Shown: positions 18,810-28,012, counted from the stretch's first letter. The stretch: 64,000 nt of DNA from MPNP01 sp965215545 (GCA_965215545.1 OZ244066.1:682001-746000); one strand, 5' to 3'. The notes: generated by a model not told the origin, from the sequence alone. Numbers and translations are program-made.

Positions 18810-20233
18810 GGGATATGATTGAAAGTGGGTGACGGCCCATATCAGGCGGCGTCCTTCAGTTGGCGGATTCCATCGCGAAATGCCATCCCCTCAATGACCT
18901 CAGCGAGGCGTTCCGATCCCGCCAATCGACGCCAGCGCTTGCGCGCTGACAGGACCCGTTTGAAGACCATGACGAGTGCCGTCCTGCGGCTCAGGCAGCC
19001 CCGCGTCTTGCGGGTCCGGTTGCGTACGGTGGCAAAGACGCTCTCGACGGGATTGGTGGTGCGGATGGGCTTCCAGGGCTCGGCCGGAACGTCATAGACG
19101 GTGAACAGCTCTGCCTTGTCCTTGGTGAGTTTGGCCACCGCCTTGCCGTATTTGAGGCTGTAGCCCGCAACGAAGCGCTCGAAGGCGGCTTCGGCGTCGA
19201 CCCGCATCGCGGCCATCCCGATGTCCTGGAGATCCCGCCTGGCGGTGTCCGGCAGCGACGTCGGCAGCGCCCCGGTGCCATGCGCCGTCTTGTGGACCCA
19301 GCAGCGCTGTTCGCGGGTTGCGGGGAAGACATCCCGCACCGCGGTCCGGATGCCGAGCGCCCCATCCCCCCGGAGGCCATCCGATCCCCCGATGGCCAGA
19401 CCGGGGGCTGTCAGTCCCCGCCCCTTGCGAGCGCGCCAAGGGTCCCGCCAGCTGTCGGCAGTCTCCCGGAAGCCGTCCCCGGATCCCCGGGATCGCCTTG
19501 CGACCGTCCGCGTCGGCCCCGATGACCACCCGGAGGCCCTGGGGGTCGCTCGCGAGCCGGGGCTGGAGAGAGATGCCATCCACCCCGATGGAGAGGAACC
19601 GGCGATCGGACAGGTCCTGGCGGCGCCAGGCGTCGTCGTCCTGCGCCCGGGGACCGTTGCAGCCGCGCGATGACCCCGGGCGACAGCCCCGGGGCGTCGG
19701 GGCCCCGGTCAGGGTGGGTGGGGGCTGGCCAGCTCCGCACCGAAGTCCCCCGTCGAGAGGCTCCCGAGAGAGAGCACGGGGCGCCGGTCCTCGACCGACC
19801 TGGCCTTGCGCAGGTCGGGCGGAACAATGGATGAAGCAAAGCGGATCCGGTCTGGCCCATCGGCAGCCGCGCGGCGGTCGCGGACCGCTGCCGCACCCCG
19901 GACGGGCACCGGACCGATCCCGGTCAGGATGGGGCGCTCGGGCCGGTATCCATGCCGGACGAGGCGGCGCCGGCCCGGGTCGGCGACCTGTGCTTCGTGG
20001 GCCGCCAGGACAGCCGAGACCTCGGCTTCAACGGCGGCCCCGGCAGGGTACGGGCCCCGGTGCGCAGGACCTCGGTGAGGGCGTCTGAGGGGGATTCTGC
20101 TGGACTGTTCAGCGGTGTGACTGTAGAGGTGACCATTGGCATATCTCCTGTTCTCTCTGAGAATTGACGACGTTTTGTAGCCGTCTTGATATGCCGCCTG
20201 TTTTCTTCCGTCACCCACTTTCAATCATATCCC
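18810..20233 (-). mobile_element. Defective IS256-family element (1424 bp)
   Basis: The ends are GGGATATGATTGAAAGTGGG at the left and its complement at the right (CCACTTTCAATCATATCCC). No obvious target duplication is present. Solo ends of the same family occur at 1-104, 12475-12500 and 21695-21717. Confidence 0.88.
18842..20142 (-). pseudogene. IS256-family transposase, frameshifted
   Basis: The pieces in order are DALTEVLRTGARTL, then AAVEAEVSAVLAAHEAQV and LVRHGYRPERPILTGIGPVP in another frame, RIRFASSIVPPDLRKARSVE, VVIGADADGRK in a third, and finally QRCWVHKTAHGTGALP through RTTNPVESVFATVRNRT to the C-terminus. The arrangement is that of IS256-family transposases (about 400 residues), with at least three frame breaks, so it is inactive as it stands. 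Confidence 0.88.
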
Positions 20234-20252
20234 AATTGAGAAGTTACCCCGT

Positions 20253-21554
20253 ATGCCTCATGTTGCAATTTTAGCCGAGTCTCTTGGGGCCGGAGGTACC
20301 GAGCGGGTCATTACCACGCTTGCCAGTGGACTTACATTGAGCGGGTATAGAGTCGACATCGTCATCTTTACACCAGTGTGTGCATGTCCTCAAGATATCC
20401 CGGAGGATGTCCGTGTCCTGGTGCCTTGTGATCTAAAAAAATGGATGATGCATCTGCCAAGCATACCAATCGACAAAATCGCAATACAATGGGTTAACAC
20501 AAGAAAACCGTCCTACAAATTTTTGAGAACCAAAGCCGCTCTGATGGCAAAACTTCTGAGTTGGCCATTACAAATTCCAAGCCGTCGCGGGCTGGATCGC
20601 GGTGTTCACCTATATCACTACATGCAGCACGAAAAACCAGATATACTAATTGTAAACCAGAGGCTTCCCGAGTATGCTTCGTATTATTCCAAGAAACTTT
20701 ACCAAGAGAAGATGTTCCCTCCTGTGATATCAATATATCACAGCGTGGAAGGAAGTGAGGGAAGACCCGAGCAATCAACCAATTTAGAAAACCTTCCCTA
20801 TATAGGGACCGCAATAAACAAACTATCCACAAGAGCCCGGAGACAGAAAGTGCTCGTCAGCACATCCGACCACGTAATTGCAGTGTCAAATGGAGTCAAA
20901 GAAAGCCTAATCAATGCGTGTGGCATCTCTAATGAAAATCTCTCAACGATATACAATCCAATGGATATTTCCGCCATTCGGCGAAGATCTAAGGAGAGGG
21001 CAGAGCATGCATGGTTCAATGACAACGGCGCTCCGATTATTCTCGGAGTCGGCAGATTTACACGCCAGAAGGATTTTCATGCGCTTATTGACGCATTCCA
21101 ACTGACGTTATGTCATCGACCCTGCCGACTGGTTATTCTTGGTGATGGGCCTCAGCGAGTTGAGTTGGAGAACAAAGTAAAATCGCTTAGTCTGGAGCCG
21201 TATGTTTCACTACCTGGCTGGGTGGAAAATCCTTGGTCCTATATGAGCCGATCAGCACTCTTCGTCCTCTCGTCGCGATATGAGGCCCTGCCAACCGTGC
21301 TAATTGAGGCGTTGATATGTGGATGCAAGTCTGTTGCAACAAAGTGTCCTGGGGGTGCTGCTGAAATTTTAGGGAACTCAAGCTTGCTAGCTCCTCTTGA
21401 TAATCCAAAAGCACTGGCAAAAGTCATGCTGGAAGAACTGGAACGTCAGGTAACGCAATCTGAGTTTGAGAAAAAAATACTTAAGTTTTCTACAGAACAG
21501 ATAGTTCCTCAGTATGAAAATATCATAAATAAGTTCATAGATAATCATACATAA
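20253..21554 (+). CDS. Glycosyltransferase family 4
   Basis: 433 residues with two Rossmann-like halves. The N-terminal AILAESLGAGGTERVITTLA is the GT4 start, and the C-terminal half has ILGVGRFTRQKDFHALIDAF, LVILGDGPQRVELE and SSRYEALPTVLIEALICG with the conserved E-x7-E region. It is a retaining transferase on a lipid-linked glycan, with unknown sugar. It is clearly AT-rich relative to gmd downstream. It begins 20 nt after the right end of the IS at 20233, so any native upstream region has been lost or replaced. Confidence 0.9.
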   Translation: MPHVAILAESLGAGGTERVITTLASGLTLSGYRVDIVIFTPVCACPQDIPEDVRVLVPCDLKKWMMHLPSIPIDKIAIQWVNTRKPSYKFLRTKAALMAKLLSWPLQIPSRRGLDRGVHLYHYMQHEKPDILIVNQRLPEYASYYSKKLYQEKMFPPVISIYHSVEGSEGRPEQSTNLENLPYIGTAINKLSTRARRQKVLVSTSDHVIAVSNGVKESLINACGISNENLSTIYNPMDISAIRRRSKERAEHAWFNDNGAPIILGVGRFTRQKDFHALIDAFQLTLCHRPCRLVILGDGPQRVELENKVKSLSLEPYVSLPGWVENPWSYMSRSALFVLSSRYEALPTVLIEALICGCKSVATKCPGGAAEILGNSSLLAPLDNPKALAKVMLEELERQVTQSEFEKKILKFSTEQIVPQYENIINKFIDNHT

Positions 21555-21560
21555 TGTAGA

Positions 21561-21690
21561 CCCACTGCCACTCTGAAGTGCAACGACCGAGCGTCAACCG
21601 GAGGGCGGGTGAAGCCCGAGCGAGGGTTGACGCTCGGTGACCCCCGTCTTTTGCCCGCCCGTGCCGGTTTTCAGCCCTTGGGAAGAAAAA
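21561..21690 (+). repeat. Dispersed repeat with long hairpin
   Basis: CCCACTGCCACTCTGAAGTG opens the unit. The arms ACCGAGCGTCAACC (from 21588) and GGTTGACGCTCGGT (to about 21640) then form a long stem. The arm sequence also occurs at about 10543. It lies between the GT4 gene and gmd and could terminate the former. Confidence 0.6.
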
Positions 21691-21694
21691 GAAA

Positions 21695-21717
21695 ATGTCC
21701 CACTTTCGATCATATCC
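21695..21717 (+). mobile_element. Solo IS terminal repeat overlapping the gmd start
   Basis: CCCACTTTCGATCATATCCC matches the right end of the 1424-bp IS with one change. The ATG used by gmd lies at its outer edge, so the first seven or so gmd codons derive from the IS end. Confidence 0.6.
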
Positions 21718-22810
21718 CTTAGCCAGCCAAGCCAGAGTTGCTCTCATCACGGGCATCACCGGCCAGGACGGTGCCTATCTTGCAGAATACCTGCTTGGGA
21801 AAGGTTATGTGGTCCACGGGATCAAGCGGCGGACATCCCTGTTCAACACCGCCCGCATTGATCCCCTGTTCGAGGGGGACTACGGGGCATCGGGACAGTT
21901 TGTCCTGCATCATGGGGATATGACCGACAGTTCCAGCCTGACCCGTATCCTGCAGGATGTGCAACCGGATGAGGTCTACAATCTCGCCGCCCAGAGCCAT
22001 GTCGCTGTCTCGTTTGAAGAGCCTGAGTACACGGCCAATTCCGATGCACTCGGGACCCTGCGCCTCCTGGAGGCCATTCGGTTTCTGGGACTGGAAACAA
22101 AGACCCGGTTCTATCAGGCCTCGACCTCTGAACTCTACGGCCAGGTGCACGCGACGCCTCAGTCCGAGACCACCCCCTTCCATCCCCGCTCACCCTATGG
22201 AGTGGCCAAACTCTACGCCCACTGGATCACGGTCAACTACCGCGAGGCCTACGGACTCTTCGCCTGCAACGGCATTCTCTTCAACCATGAATCCCCGCTG
22301 CGGGGCGAGACGTTCGTCACTCGCAAGATTACCCGGGGTCTGGCCCGGATCAAGCTCGGCTTGCAGCAGGAATTGCGGCTCGGCAACCTCAATGCCCAGC
22401 GTGACTGGGGCCATGCCCGGGACTATGTTGCGATGCAATGGTTGATGCTGCAGCAGGAGACCCCCGAGGACTACGTCATCGCCACCGGTCAGCAGCACTC
22501 GGTGAGGGAGTTCGTATATGCTGCCGCCTCTGTCCTTGACATGGAGATCACCTTCACAGGTGAGGGTGTCGATGAAGTCGGACGGGACAAAACCGGGCGG
22601 CCGATTGTCGTCGTGGATCCGACGTATTTTCGCCTTGCCGAGGTTGATGCCCTCTGCGGTGATGCTGCCAAAGCCCGCAGGATCCTTGGTTGGAAGCCCC
22701 AGGTCACCTTTCCGGAACTGGTTGCCGAAATGGCTGGAGCAGACCTGGCGATCGCCGAGGAAGAGCTGGCAAGGCGGGCACGGGTGCACAATGATGGAAC
22801 TTCCCCCTGA
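21695..22810 (+). CDS. gmd: GDP-mannose 4,6-dehydratase
   Basis: Cytoplasmic short-chain dehydrogenase/reductase that converts GDP-D-mannose to GDP-4-keto-6-deoxy-D-mannose. The 371 residues include the NAD(P)-binding ALITGITGQDGAYLAEYLL, the STSELYG segment, YGVAKLYAHW with the catalytic Tyr-x3-Lys, and FNHESPLRGETFVTRKI, diagnostic of Gmd. Related proteins begin directly before VALITG, so the extra MSHFRSYPLASQAR is probably contributed by the IS end. The next gene begins 3 nt after the stop. Its product feeds both the fucose/colitose synthase and the ColD-like enzyme. Confidence 0.97.
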   Translation: MSHFRSYPLASQARVALITGITGQDGAYLAEYLLGKGYVVHGIKRRTSLFNTARIDPLFEGDYGASGQFVLHHGDMTDSSSLTRILQDVQPDEVYNLAAQSHVAVSFEEPEYTANSDALGTLRLLEAIRFLGLETKTRFYQASTSELYGQVHATPQSETTPFHPRSPYGVAKLYAHWITVNYREAYGLFACNGILFNHESPLRGETFVTRKITRGLARIKLGLQQELRLGNLNAQRDWGHARDYVAMQWLMLQQETPEDYVIATGQQHSVREFVYAAASVLDMEITFTGEGVDEVGRDKTGRPIVVVDPTYFRLAEVDALCGDAAKARRILGWKPQVTFPELVAEMAGADLAIAEEELARRARVHNDGTSP

Positions 22811-22812
22811 CC

Positions 22813-23739
22813 ATGTCCCGCATTCTCATTACGGGCGGTACTGGCATGGTGGGCCACAATCTCCTGGAGCACCCGGCTGCGCAAGATCATGAATGTCTTG
22901 CCCCGGACCGATCTGGACTCGATCTGACCGATGCAGATGGTTGTCTTGCGTATTTACATCAGGCCCAGCCCGATCTGATCATTCATGCGGCCGGCAAGGT
23001 GGGCGGCATTCAGGCCAACGTGGCCAATGCAGCGGGGTTCCTGGTCGACAATCTCACTTGCGGCCTGAATATCGTGATGGCCGCCCGCAAGGTGGGTGTG
23101 CCAGCCCTGCTGAACCTTGGCTCATCCTGCATGTACCCACGGGATGCCTCCAACCCACTGGCAGAAAACTCGATTCTGACCGGGGCCCTTGAGCCGACCA
23201 ATGAAGGCTATGCCCTGGCCAAAATCACTGTGTCGCGCCTCTGCGCGTATATCAGCCAGCAGGACGGACTGGCCTATCGCACGTTGATCCCGTGCAACAT
23301 CTACGGACGCCATGACACGTTTGACCCTGCAGTGTCTCATCTCGTGCCTGGCATTATCCACAAGATGCATCAGGCCCTGATCCGGCAGCAGTCACAGATC
23401 GAGATTTGGGGCGACGGGACAGCCAGACGGGAATTCATGTACAGTGCCGATCTTGCCGATGGTATATGGCATATGGTCCAGCGGCTGGATGCATTACCAG
23501 CCATGGTGAACCTGGGCGTGGGGGAAGATCACTCCGTTCTGGATTACTACAGGGCTGTCGCCGCGATCATCGGTTGGCAGGGGACTTATCTCTTCAATCA
23601 TGACAAGCCAGCAGGCATCCCCCAAAAACTGGTTTCGACCGAGAGACAAACACAGCTCGGCTGGTCACCGAGCACATCACTGCAGGATGGTCTTCGACTG
23701 ACTTGCGAATATTATCTCTCCTGTCTCGAATCTCGTTAA
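22813..23739 (+). CDS. GDP-L-fucose synthase or GDP-L-colitose synthase
   Basis: 308-residue SDR epimerase/reductase. ILITGGTGMVG binds NADP, NLGSSCMYP carries the catalytic serine, YALAKITVSR the Tyr/Lys pair, and IPCNIYGRHDTFDP is the substrate loop found in Fcl. Fcl and the colitose enzyme ColC are homologous and cannot be separated by eye. The adjacent ColD-like gene favours the colitose reading (inference). It lies between gmd and colD in an evident operon. Its TAA overlaps the AAAGGAG ribosome site of the next gene. Confidence 0.9.
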   Translation: MSRILITGGTGMVGHNLLEHPAAQDHECLAPDRSGLDLTDADGCLAYLHQAQPDLIIHAAGKVGGIQANVANAAGFLVDNLTCGLNIVMAARKVGVPALLNLGSSCMYPRDASNPLAENSILTGALEPTNEGYALAKITVSRLCAYISQQDGLAYRTLIPCNIYGRHDTFDPAVSHLVPGIIHKMHQALIRQQSQIEIWGDGTARREFMYSADLADGIWHMVQRLDALPAMVNLGVGEDHSVLDYYRAVAAIIGWQGTYLFNHDKPAGIPQKLVSTERQTQLGWSPSTSLQDGLRLTCEYYLSCLESR

Positions 23740-23751
23740 AGGAGCGCAGAC

Positions 23752-24939
23752 ATCACCGCAGTTCACTATCCTCTGGCCACATCCTCCTGGGACGAACGGG
23801 AATACGCGGCCATGAAGCGTGTCATGGCATCCGGTCGCTTCACGATGGGGCCAGAGGTCGCCACCTTCGAGTCCGCCTTTGCCCGGACACTCGGGGCCAG
23901 ACATGCCATCATGGTGAACTCCGGCTCCTCTGCCAACCTCCTCATGGTGGCAGCACTTCGCTATCACTCCATCCATCGCCTCCAACCCGGCGATGAAGTC
24001 CTCGTACCAGCAGTGTCCTGGTCAACGACGTATTCTCCGCTATCCCAGCACGGCCTTCACCTGCGGTTTGTCGACATTGATCCCTGTACACTCAATATCG
24101 ACATCGATGCCCTTGCAGATGCGATCACCGACCGGACCCGGCTGCTCCTTGCTGTCAATCTGCTCGGCAATCCCAATGACTTTGCCACCATCAAACCGAT
24201 CCTTGATCGTCATGAGATTATCCTCATCGAGGACAACTGCGAATCCCTTGGCGCCACCCTACAAGGCCGGCAGGCTGGTACCTTTGGCGTGGCTGGGAGT
24301 TTCTCGTGCTTTTATTCGCACCATATCTCCACCATGGAAGGCGGTCTTGTCGTTACCGATGATGAGGAACTCCACCACATCATGCTCTCGCTCCGGGCCC
24401 ATGGTTGGACCCGCGATCTCCCAACGACCAATCATGTCTCCGGCACCAAGTCCGGGGACAGTTTCACAGAATCCTTCCGCTTTGTCCTTCCTGGCTACAA
24501 CCTCCGCCCCATCGAGCTGTCCGGTGCGATTGGCAGCGAACAACTCCTCAAACTTCCAATGATCATTCGCGAGCGCCGCTCCAACGCCCGACTCTTCCAG
24601 AAGGTCATGGCTGCCCATCCTGCATTCCGCACTCAGTTCGAGACCGGCAAGAGCAGCTGGTTCGGGTTCTCCATCATCATACGCCCCGATGCTGCTTGTA
24701 CCCGCCCCTCCCTCATCAGTGCTCTCGCCAGCGCCGGGATCGAGTGCCGCCCTATTGTCGCCGGAAACTTCGCTCGCAACTCCGTCGTGACCCACCATAT
24801 GCCCCACTCCATTCACGGCTCCCTGACCCACGCCGACCACCTTGATCGGAACGGCCTCTTTATTGGCAACCATCACTATCCCCTTCAGAGCCAGATGGAC
24901 TGTCTGGACCAGACGCTGCGGACACTTGCAGGATCATAG
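23752..24939 (+). CDS. GDP-4-keto-6-deoxymannose 3-dehydratase, ColD-like
   Basis: A PLP enzyme of the aspartate aminotransferase fold. The usual Schiff-base lysine is replaced: the site reads FYSHHISTMEGG, as in the ColD 3-dehydratase of colitose synthesis, where His acts as base. Other shared stretches are VPAVSWSTTYSPL, VNLLGNPNDF, RAHGWTRDLP, SSWFGFSIII and AGIECRPIVAGNF. The product would be a 3,6-dideoxy sugar nucleotide. Conserved N-terminal residues (HYPLATSSWDEREY) lie upstream of the first ATG (23812). No ATG, GTG or TTG exists between the preceding in-frame stop and these residues. ATC at 23752 lies 7 nt after GGAG and is given as a tentative start. Confidence 0.88.
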   Translation: MTAVHYPLATSSWDEREYAAMKRVMASGRFTMGPEVATFESAFARTLGARHAIMVNSGSSANLLMVAALRYHSIHRLQPGDEVLVPAVSWSTTYSPLSQHGLHLRFVDIDPCTLNIDIDALADAITDRTRLLLAVNLLGNPNDFATIKPILDRHEIILIEDNCESLGATLQGRQAGTFGVAGSFSCFYSHHISTMEGGLVVTDDEELHHIMLSLRAHGWTRDLPTTNHVSGTKSGDSFTESFRFVLPGYNLRPIELSGAIGSEQLLKLPMIIRERRSNARLFQKVMAAHPAFRTQFETGKSSWFGFSIIIRPDAACTRPSLISALASAGIECRPIVAGNFARNSVVTHHMPHSIHGSLTHADHLDRNGLFIGNHHYPLQSQMDCLDQTLRTLAGS

Positions 24940-24980
24940 ATCCCGGCATCGTCCAGGTTGGGAGCCAACTCAGGCAACAG

Positions 24981-25856
24981 TCAGTTGGGGGCCGTCAGCC
25001 AGCCTGCCGGAATGATATCCGGGTTCTGCGGATGCTCCGGTGCAAGCCATGCTGCTGGCGCGATGATGATCTTCTCCTGATTGGGGTTCAGCCAAGCCCC
25101 CCACCAGGAGAAGGTTGAATTGGCAATGATATGATGCCGGCAGGCTGCCATCAGTCGCAGATCCTCATAGGCCTGATCTCCCCGGTTTCCGCAGGATATG
25201 ACTGTCGGAACGTCAAACTTCAGCTTGTCCTGTGCCCAGCCTGGATCATCAGTGAAGACATAGAGCACTGGCGGGCCAACCCGCGATGCCAGGTCGGCCA
25301 ATGCTGTCTCATAATACGCCAGACTGCAGGTCGCGTAGACCGACCGATTCCCATCCGCGAGGTAATCACTGCGCCGGATGTGGAGGGAGACGGCATTCTC
25401 GGTTGCAATTCGCGCCAGAAGATCGGCATTTTTCCGACTGGGCGGGGTGCGGATTTCCAACTCCCTCCTCAACCGATCGGCAATGTCCTCGAAGTACCGT
25501 TCCGATTGGAAATAGCCGTGCAGGTAGCAACTGGTTTGGACATTCCTAATGGATGCATCGAACGCCAGGCCTCGCTCCCGCACGAACACCGGATTCGTGC
25601 CAAAACGCCGCCAGAGAAGGTAGCGAAGCCTGTGTCGACGAGATGGTGGCAGATCAGCATCCAGGGCGGGCTTGCCGTCCAGGTTGAAATGACTGAGCGC
25701 AAAGCCCTTACCATCCCCATTGGTATCAAGATCCCGGATATCCAGGAGGAGATTGGCCCTCATACGATGCGCCACCGCCCGGGCATTGGCGTACTGAAAC
25801 AGCTGGTTTCCCAGCCCACCTGTCAAGCGACAGATCACCTCTCGGTCTTTTCCCAT
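24981..25856 (-). CDS. Alpha-1,2-fucosyltransferase family (GT11)
   Basis: 291 residues. The start is RLTGGLGNQLFQYANARAVA, with the GT11 motif HIRRSDYLADG that binds the GDP-sugar, then YYETALADL and ANSTFSWWGAWLN. GT11 enzymes transfer L-fucose, and some transfer colitose, from GDP-sugar in alpha-1,2 linkage, giving H-antigen-like ends on O-polysaccharides. It faces the gmd-fcl-colD genes tail to tail, which supply a matching donor. Whether the donor is fucose or colitose cannot be told from sequence alone. Confidence 0.92.
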   Translation of the reverse strand: MGKDREVICRLTGGLGNQLFQYANARAVAHRMRANLLLDIRDLDTNGDGKGFALSHFNLDGKPALDADLPPSRRHRLRYLLWRRFGTNPVFVRERGLAFDASIRNVQTSCYLHGYFQSERYFEDIADRLRRELEIRTPPSRKNADLLARIATENAVSLHIRRSDYLADGNRSVYATCSLAYYETALADLASRVGPPVLYVFTDDPGWAQDKLKFDVPTVISCGNRGDQAYEDLRLMAACRHHIIANSTFSWWGAWLNPNQEKIIIAPAAWLAPEHPQNPDIIPAGWLTAPN

Positions 25857-26515
25857 GGGCGAAACGCTTCCCCGACTTCAGCATGTAGCCGTCCATTGGA
25901 CACTAACGATCTCCACCGACCCGTGAAGCAGGATTGTCTGTGAAACATCATCGGAGCCCCCTTTTACAGTCTCTCCGGACCTGGCGTATGGGACGTCAGT
26001 CAGCAAGAACAATCAGGATGCGAGTCTGGCAGCAGGGCAGTTGCCGACAAGGAGGGAGGGATATCAGATGAACGGTCTCATGCCCCCGCCACCGCGATGC
26101 TGAGCCTGTCCCCGAACTGTGCAGTGGCACAACATGCGATGAGGGCCGGAGGCCTGTCCCTGTCCAGGGCATGCCGGACCGGGTTTGACCGTCCATGGAG
26201 ATATTGACGGGATGAATGATACAATGGCAGAAGCTGTTCAGATTCCCGAGCCGGGGACTGCAGGCCCGAAACGGGGATCGGCAGCCGGAACAAACTTATC
26301 AAGCGCCTCGAGCCGCCTCGAGCCGCCTTTCGGGCTGGAAATGCCGAGCGGAAACCCGAACAGCTACGTTCGCCGTTTGTGAAGCGAATATCAGCCGTGG
26401 TCAGGCCGCGCGCCGGCATCATCCCATCCGGTCACACGGGGCGCGAGAGGCCTCCGGGAGCAGGGACAATCCAGATGGTGCTGCCACCCGGGGATCCGGC
26501 GGGCGTGACGGTCAG
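25857..26515. other. Intergenic region, no gene seen
   Basis: About 660 bp without a supported gene. A short direct repeat of CGCCTCGAGC occurs at about 26305-26330. The upstream signals of the GT11 gene must lie near 25860-25950. Confidence 0.5.
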
Positions 26516-26573
26516 CTGCCGAGCAGGGTGACGCGATTGGCGATGGCGGCCATGAAGAGGCCGATGTTCTGGA

Positions 26574-26804
26574 TCAGGAGAACAGGGCCACGGCACCGAT
26601 GACGAGCGCGGTGCAACCGAGGACCAGGGTGATCGTCCAGCGCTGGTTGTCCTTGTCGCGCTTGACCATGTCGGTCTTCCAGTTGGCCATGTCCGCCCGC
26701 AGGCGATCAAGGGCACTTTCCTGTTCTGCCTTGAGTGTCTCCATGCTCTTCTCCATCACGGCCACGTGCCTGGCCAGATCGTGAATATCCAGATCGGAAG
26801 TCAT
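26574..26804 (-). CDS. Coiled-coil membrane protein, copy 1 (one heptad unit)
   Basis: 76 residues. MTSDLDIHDLARHVAVMEKS and the following charged region predict a coiled coil. One ADMANWKTDMV unit follows, then KRDKDNQRW and a single C-terminal membrane segment TLVLGCTALVIGAVALF. The function is unknown. Compared with copies 2 and 3 the tail differs. Beyond the stop the same strand still encodes IGLFMAAIANRVTLLGS in another frame, so a frameshift has shortened this copy. Confidence 0.75.
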   Translation of the reverse strand: MTSDLDIHDLARHVAVMEKSMETLKAEQESALDRLRADMANWKTDMVKRDKDNQRWTITLVLGCTALVIGAVALFS

Positions 26805-26855
26805 GCCGGCACCCTACACCGGGGACCACCGGGGGTCAATGGCGGGTCAGGGCGG

Positions 26856-27137
26856 TCAGCTGCCGAGCAGGGTGACGAGATTGGCGATGGCGGCCGAATT
26901 GGACAGGACCGGGATGATGACGATGGCTGCAATGAAGAGTCCGACGATCCAGCGCTGGTTGTCCTTGTCGCGCTTGACCATGTCGGTCTTCCAGTTGGCC
27001 ATGTCGGTCTTCCAGTTGGCCATGTCCGCCCGCAGGCGATCAAGGGCACTTTCCTGTTCTGCCTTGAGTGTCTCCATGCTCTTCTCCATCACGGCCACGT
27101 GCCTGGCCAGATCGTGAATATCCAGATCGGAAGTCAT
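26856..27137 (-). CDS. Coiled-coil membrane protein, copy 2 (two heptad units)
   Basis: 93 residues with the same start as copy 1 (MTSDLDIHDLARHVAVMEKS). It has two MANWKTD heptads, KRDKDNQRW and a membrane segment IVGLFIAAIVIIPVL ahead of NSAAIANLVTLLGS. Each added unit is exactly seven residues, so the coiled-coil register is kept. The topology looks like a cytoplasmic coil with a C-terminal anchor. No homologue of known function is recognised. Confidence 0.8.
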   Translation of the reverse strand: MTSDLDIHDLARHVAVMEKSMETLKAEQESALDRLRADMANWKTDMANWKTDMVKRDKDNQRWIVGLFIAAIVIIPVLSNSAAIANLVTLLGS

Positions 27138-27188
27138 GCCGGCACCCTACACCGGGGACCACCGGGGGTCAATGGCGGGTCAGGGCGG

Positions 27189-27491
27189 TCAGCTGCCGAG
27201 CAGGGTGACGAGATTGGCGATGGCGGCCGAATTGGACAGGACCGGGATGATGACGATGGCTGCAATGAAGAGTCCGACGATCCAGCGCTGGTTGTCCTTG
27301 TCGCGCTTGACCATGTCGGTCTTCCAGTTGGCCATGTCGGTCTTCCAGTTGGCCATGTCGGTCTTCCAGTTGGCCATGTCCGCCCGCAGGCGATCAAGGG
27401 CACCTTCCTGTTCTGCCTTGAGTGTCTCCATGCTCTTCTCCATCACGGCCACGTGCCTGGCCAGATCGTGAATATCCAGATCGGAAGTCAT
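27189..27491 (-). CDS. Coiled-coil membrane protein, copy 3 (three heptad units)
   Basis: 100 residues, nearly identical to copy 2 apart from a third MANWKTD heptad and one Ser-to-Gly change before ALDRLRAD. This copy is the first in the direction of transcription, so a promoter is expected at about 27500-27600. The near identity of leaders and coding parts points to very recent amplification. Confidence 0.8.
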   Translation of the reverse strand: MTSDLDIHDLARHVAVMEKSMETLKAEQEGALDRLRADMANWKTDMANWKTDMANWKTDMVKRDKDNQRWIVGLFIAAIVIIPVLSNSAAIANLVTLLGS

Positions 27492-27531
27492 GCCGGCATC
27501 CTACACCGGGGACCACCGGGGGTCAATGACG

Positions 27532-28012
27532 GGTCCGGCCTCAGCTCGACTTTGTACAAAATCTGATCAGGCCACGGCACTCTGCCCAGAAGGTACATGC
27601 ACCAGCCGGGCCGCCTTGCGCCTGGCACATTCCGGTCGCCGGTCATCGTGGGTGGTGGTGGCCGGGTTGGGCGAATTGACAGGGACGGGGGCAATCCGTA
27701 GGGGCCATGGGATAATGGAGGATACCAAACGGTCAGAGCGGACCCAGCGCGCCCTTGCCTGCCTCAATCATGGACAGCATCGCTGCACGTAGGGTGCCTT
27801 GGCTGGCGTTCTCCATGTAGCAAAATCAGGGCGTTGAGCGTTATCTTGGTGACCCCTGCCCGCAAACGTCATGAGTTGTTCTCAAAGCCAAAGGCAAGCC
27901 TGGAGGGGACTGGCTACCGGATCAGCTGGCGGAGGGGCTCTGTGACGGACCTATCACCTGTTCCAAAGAGTTGCAGCGGCTTGATTCCAAATATGAGGAC
28001 AGGGCGGATACA
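27532..28012. other. Intergenic region, no gene supported
   Basis: About 480 bp. Small frames such as the one at 27834-28016 show no recognised domain. It must hold upstream signals for the coiled-coil genes (minus) and for the gene at 28013 (plus). Confidence 0.5.

Larger units (their letters stand above)
26516..27530 (-). repeat. Triple tandem gene duplication with internal 21-bp repeats
   Basis: Three copies of a unit of about 335 bp (gene plus leader). Inside each, the 21-bp unit GTCGGTCTTCCAGTTGGCCA(T) occurs once, twice and three times going up the coordinates. The leaders (ACCGGGGACCACCGGGGGTC) are also repeated. Confidence 0.9.

Noticed and set aside
26516..27530. Regular repeats resembling a CRISPR array
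   Set aside because: The 21-bp units are tandem and coding, with no variable spacers, and no cas genes are present.
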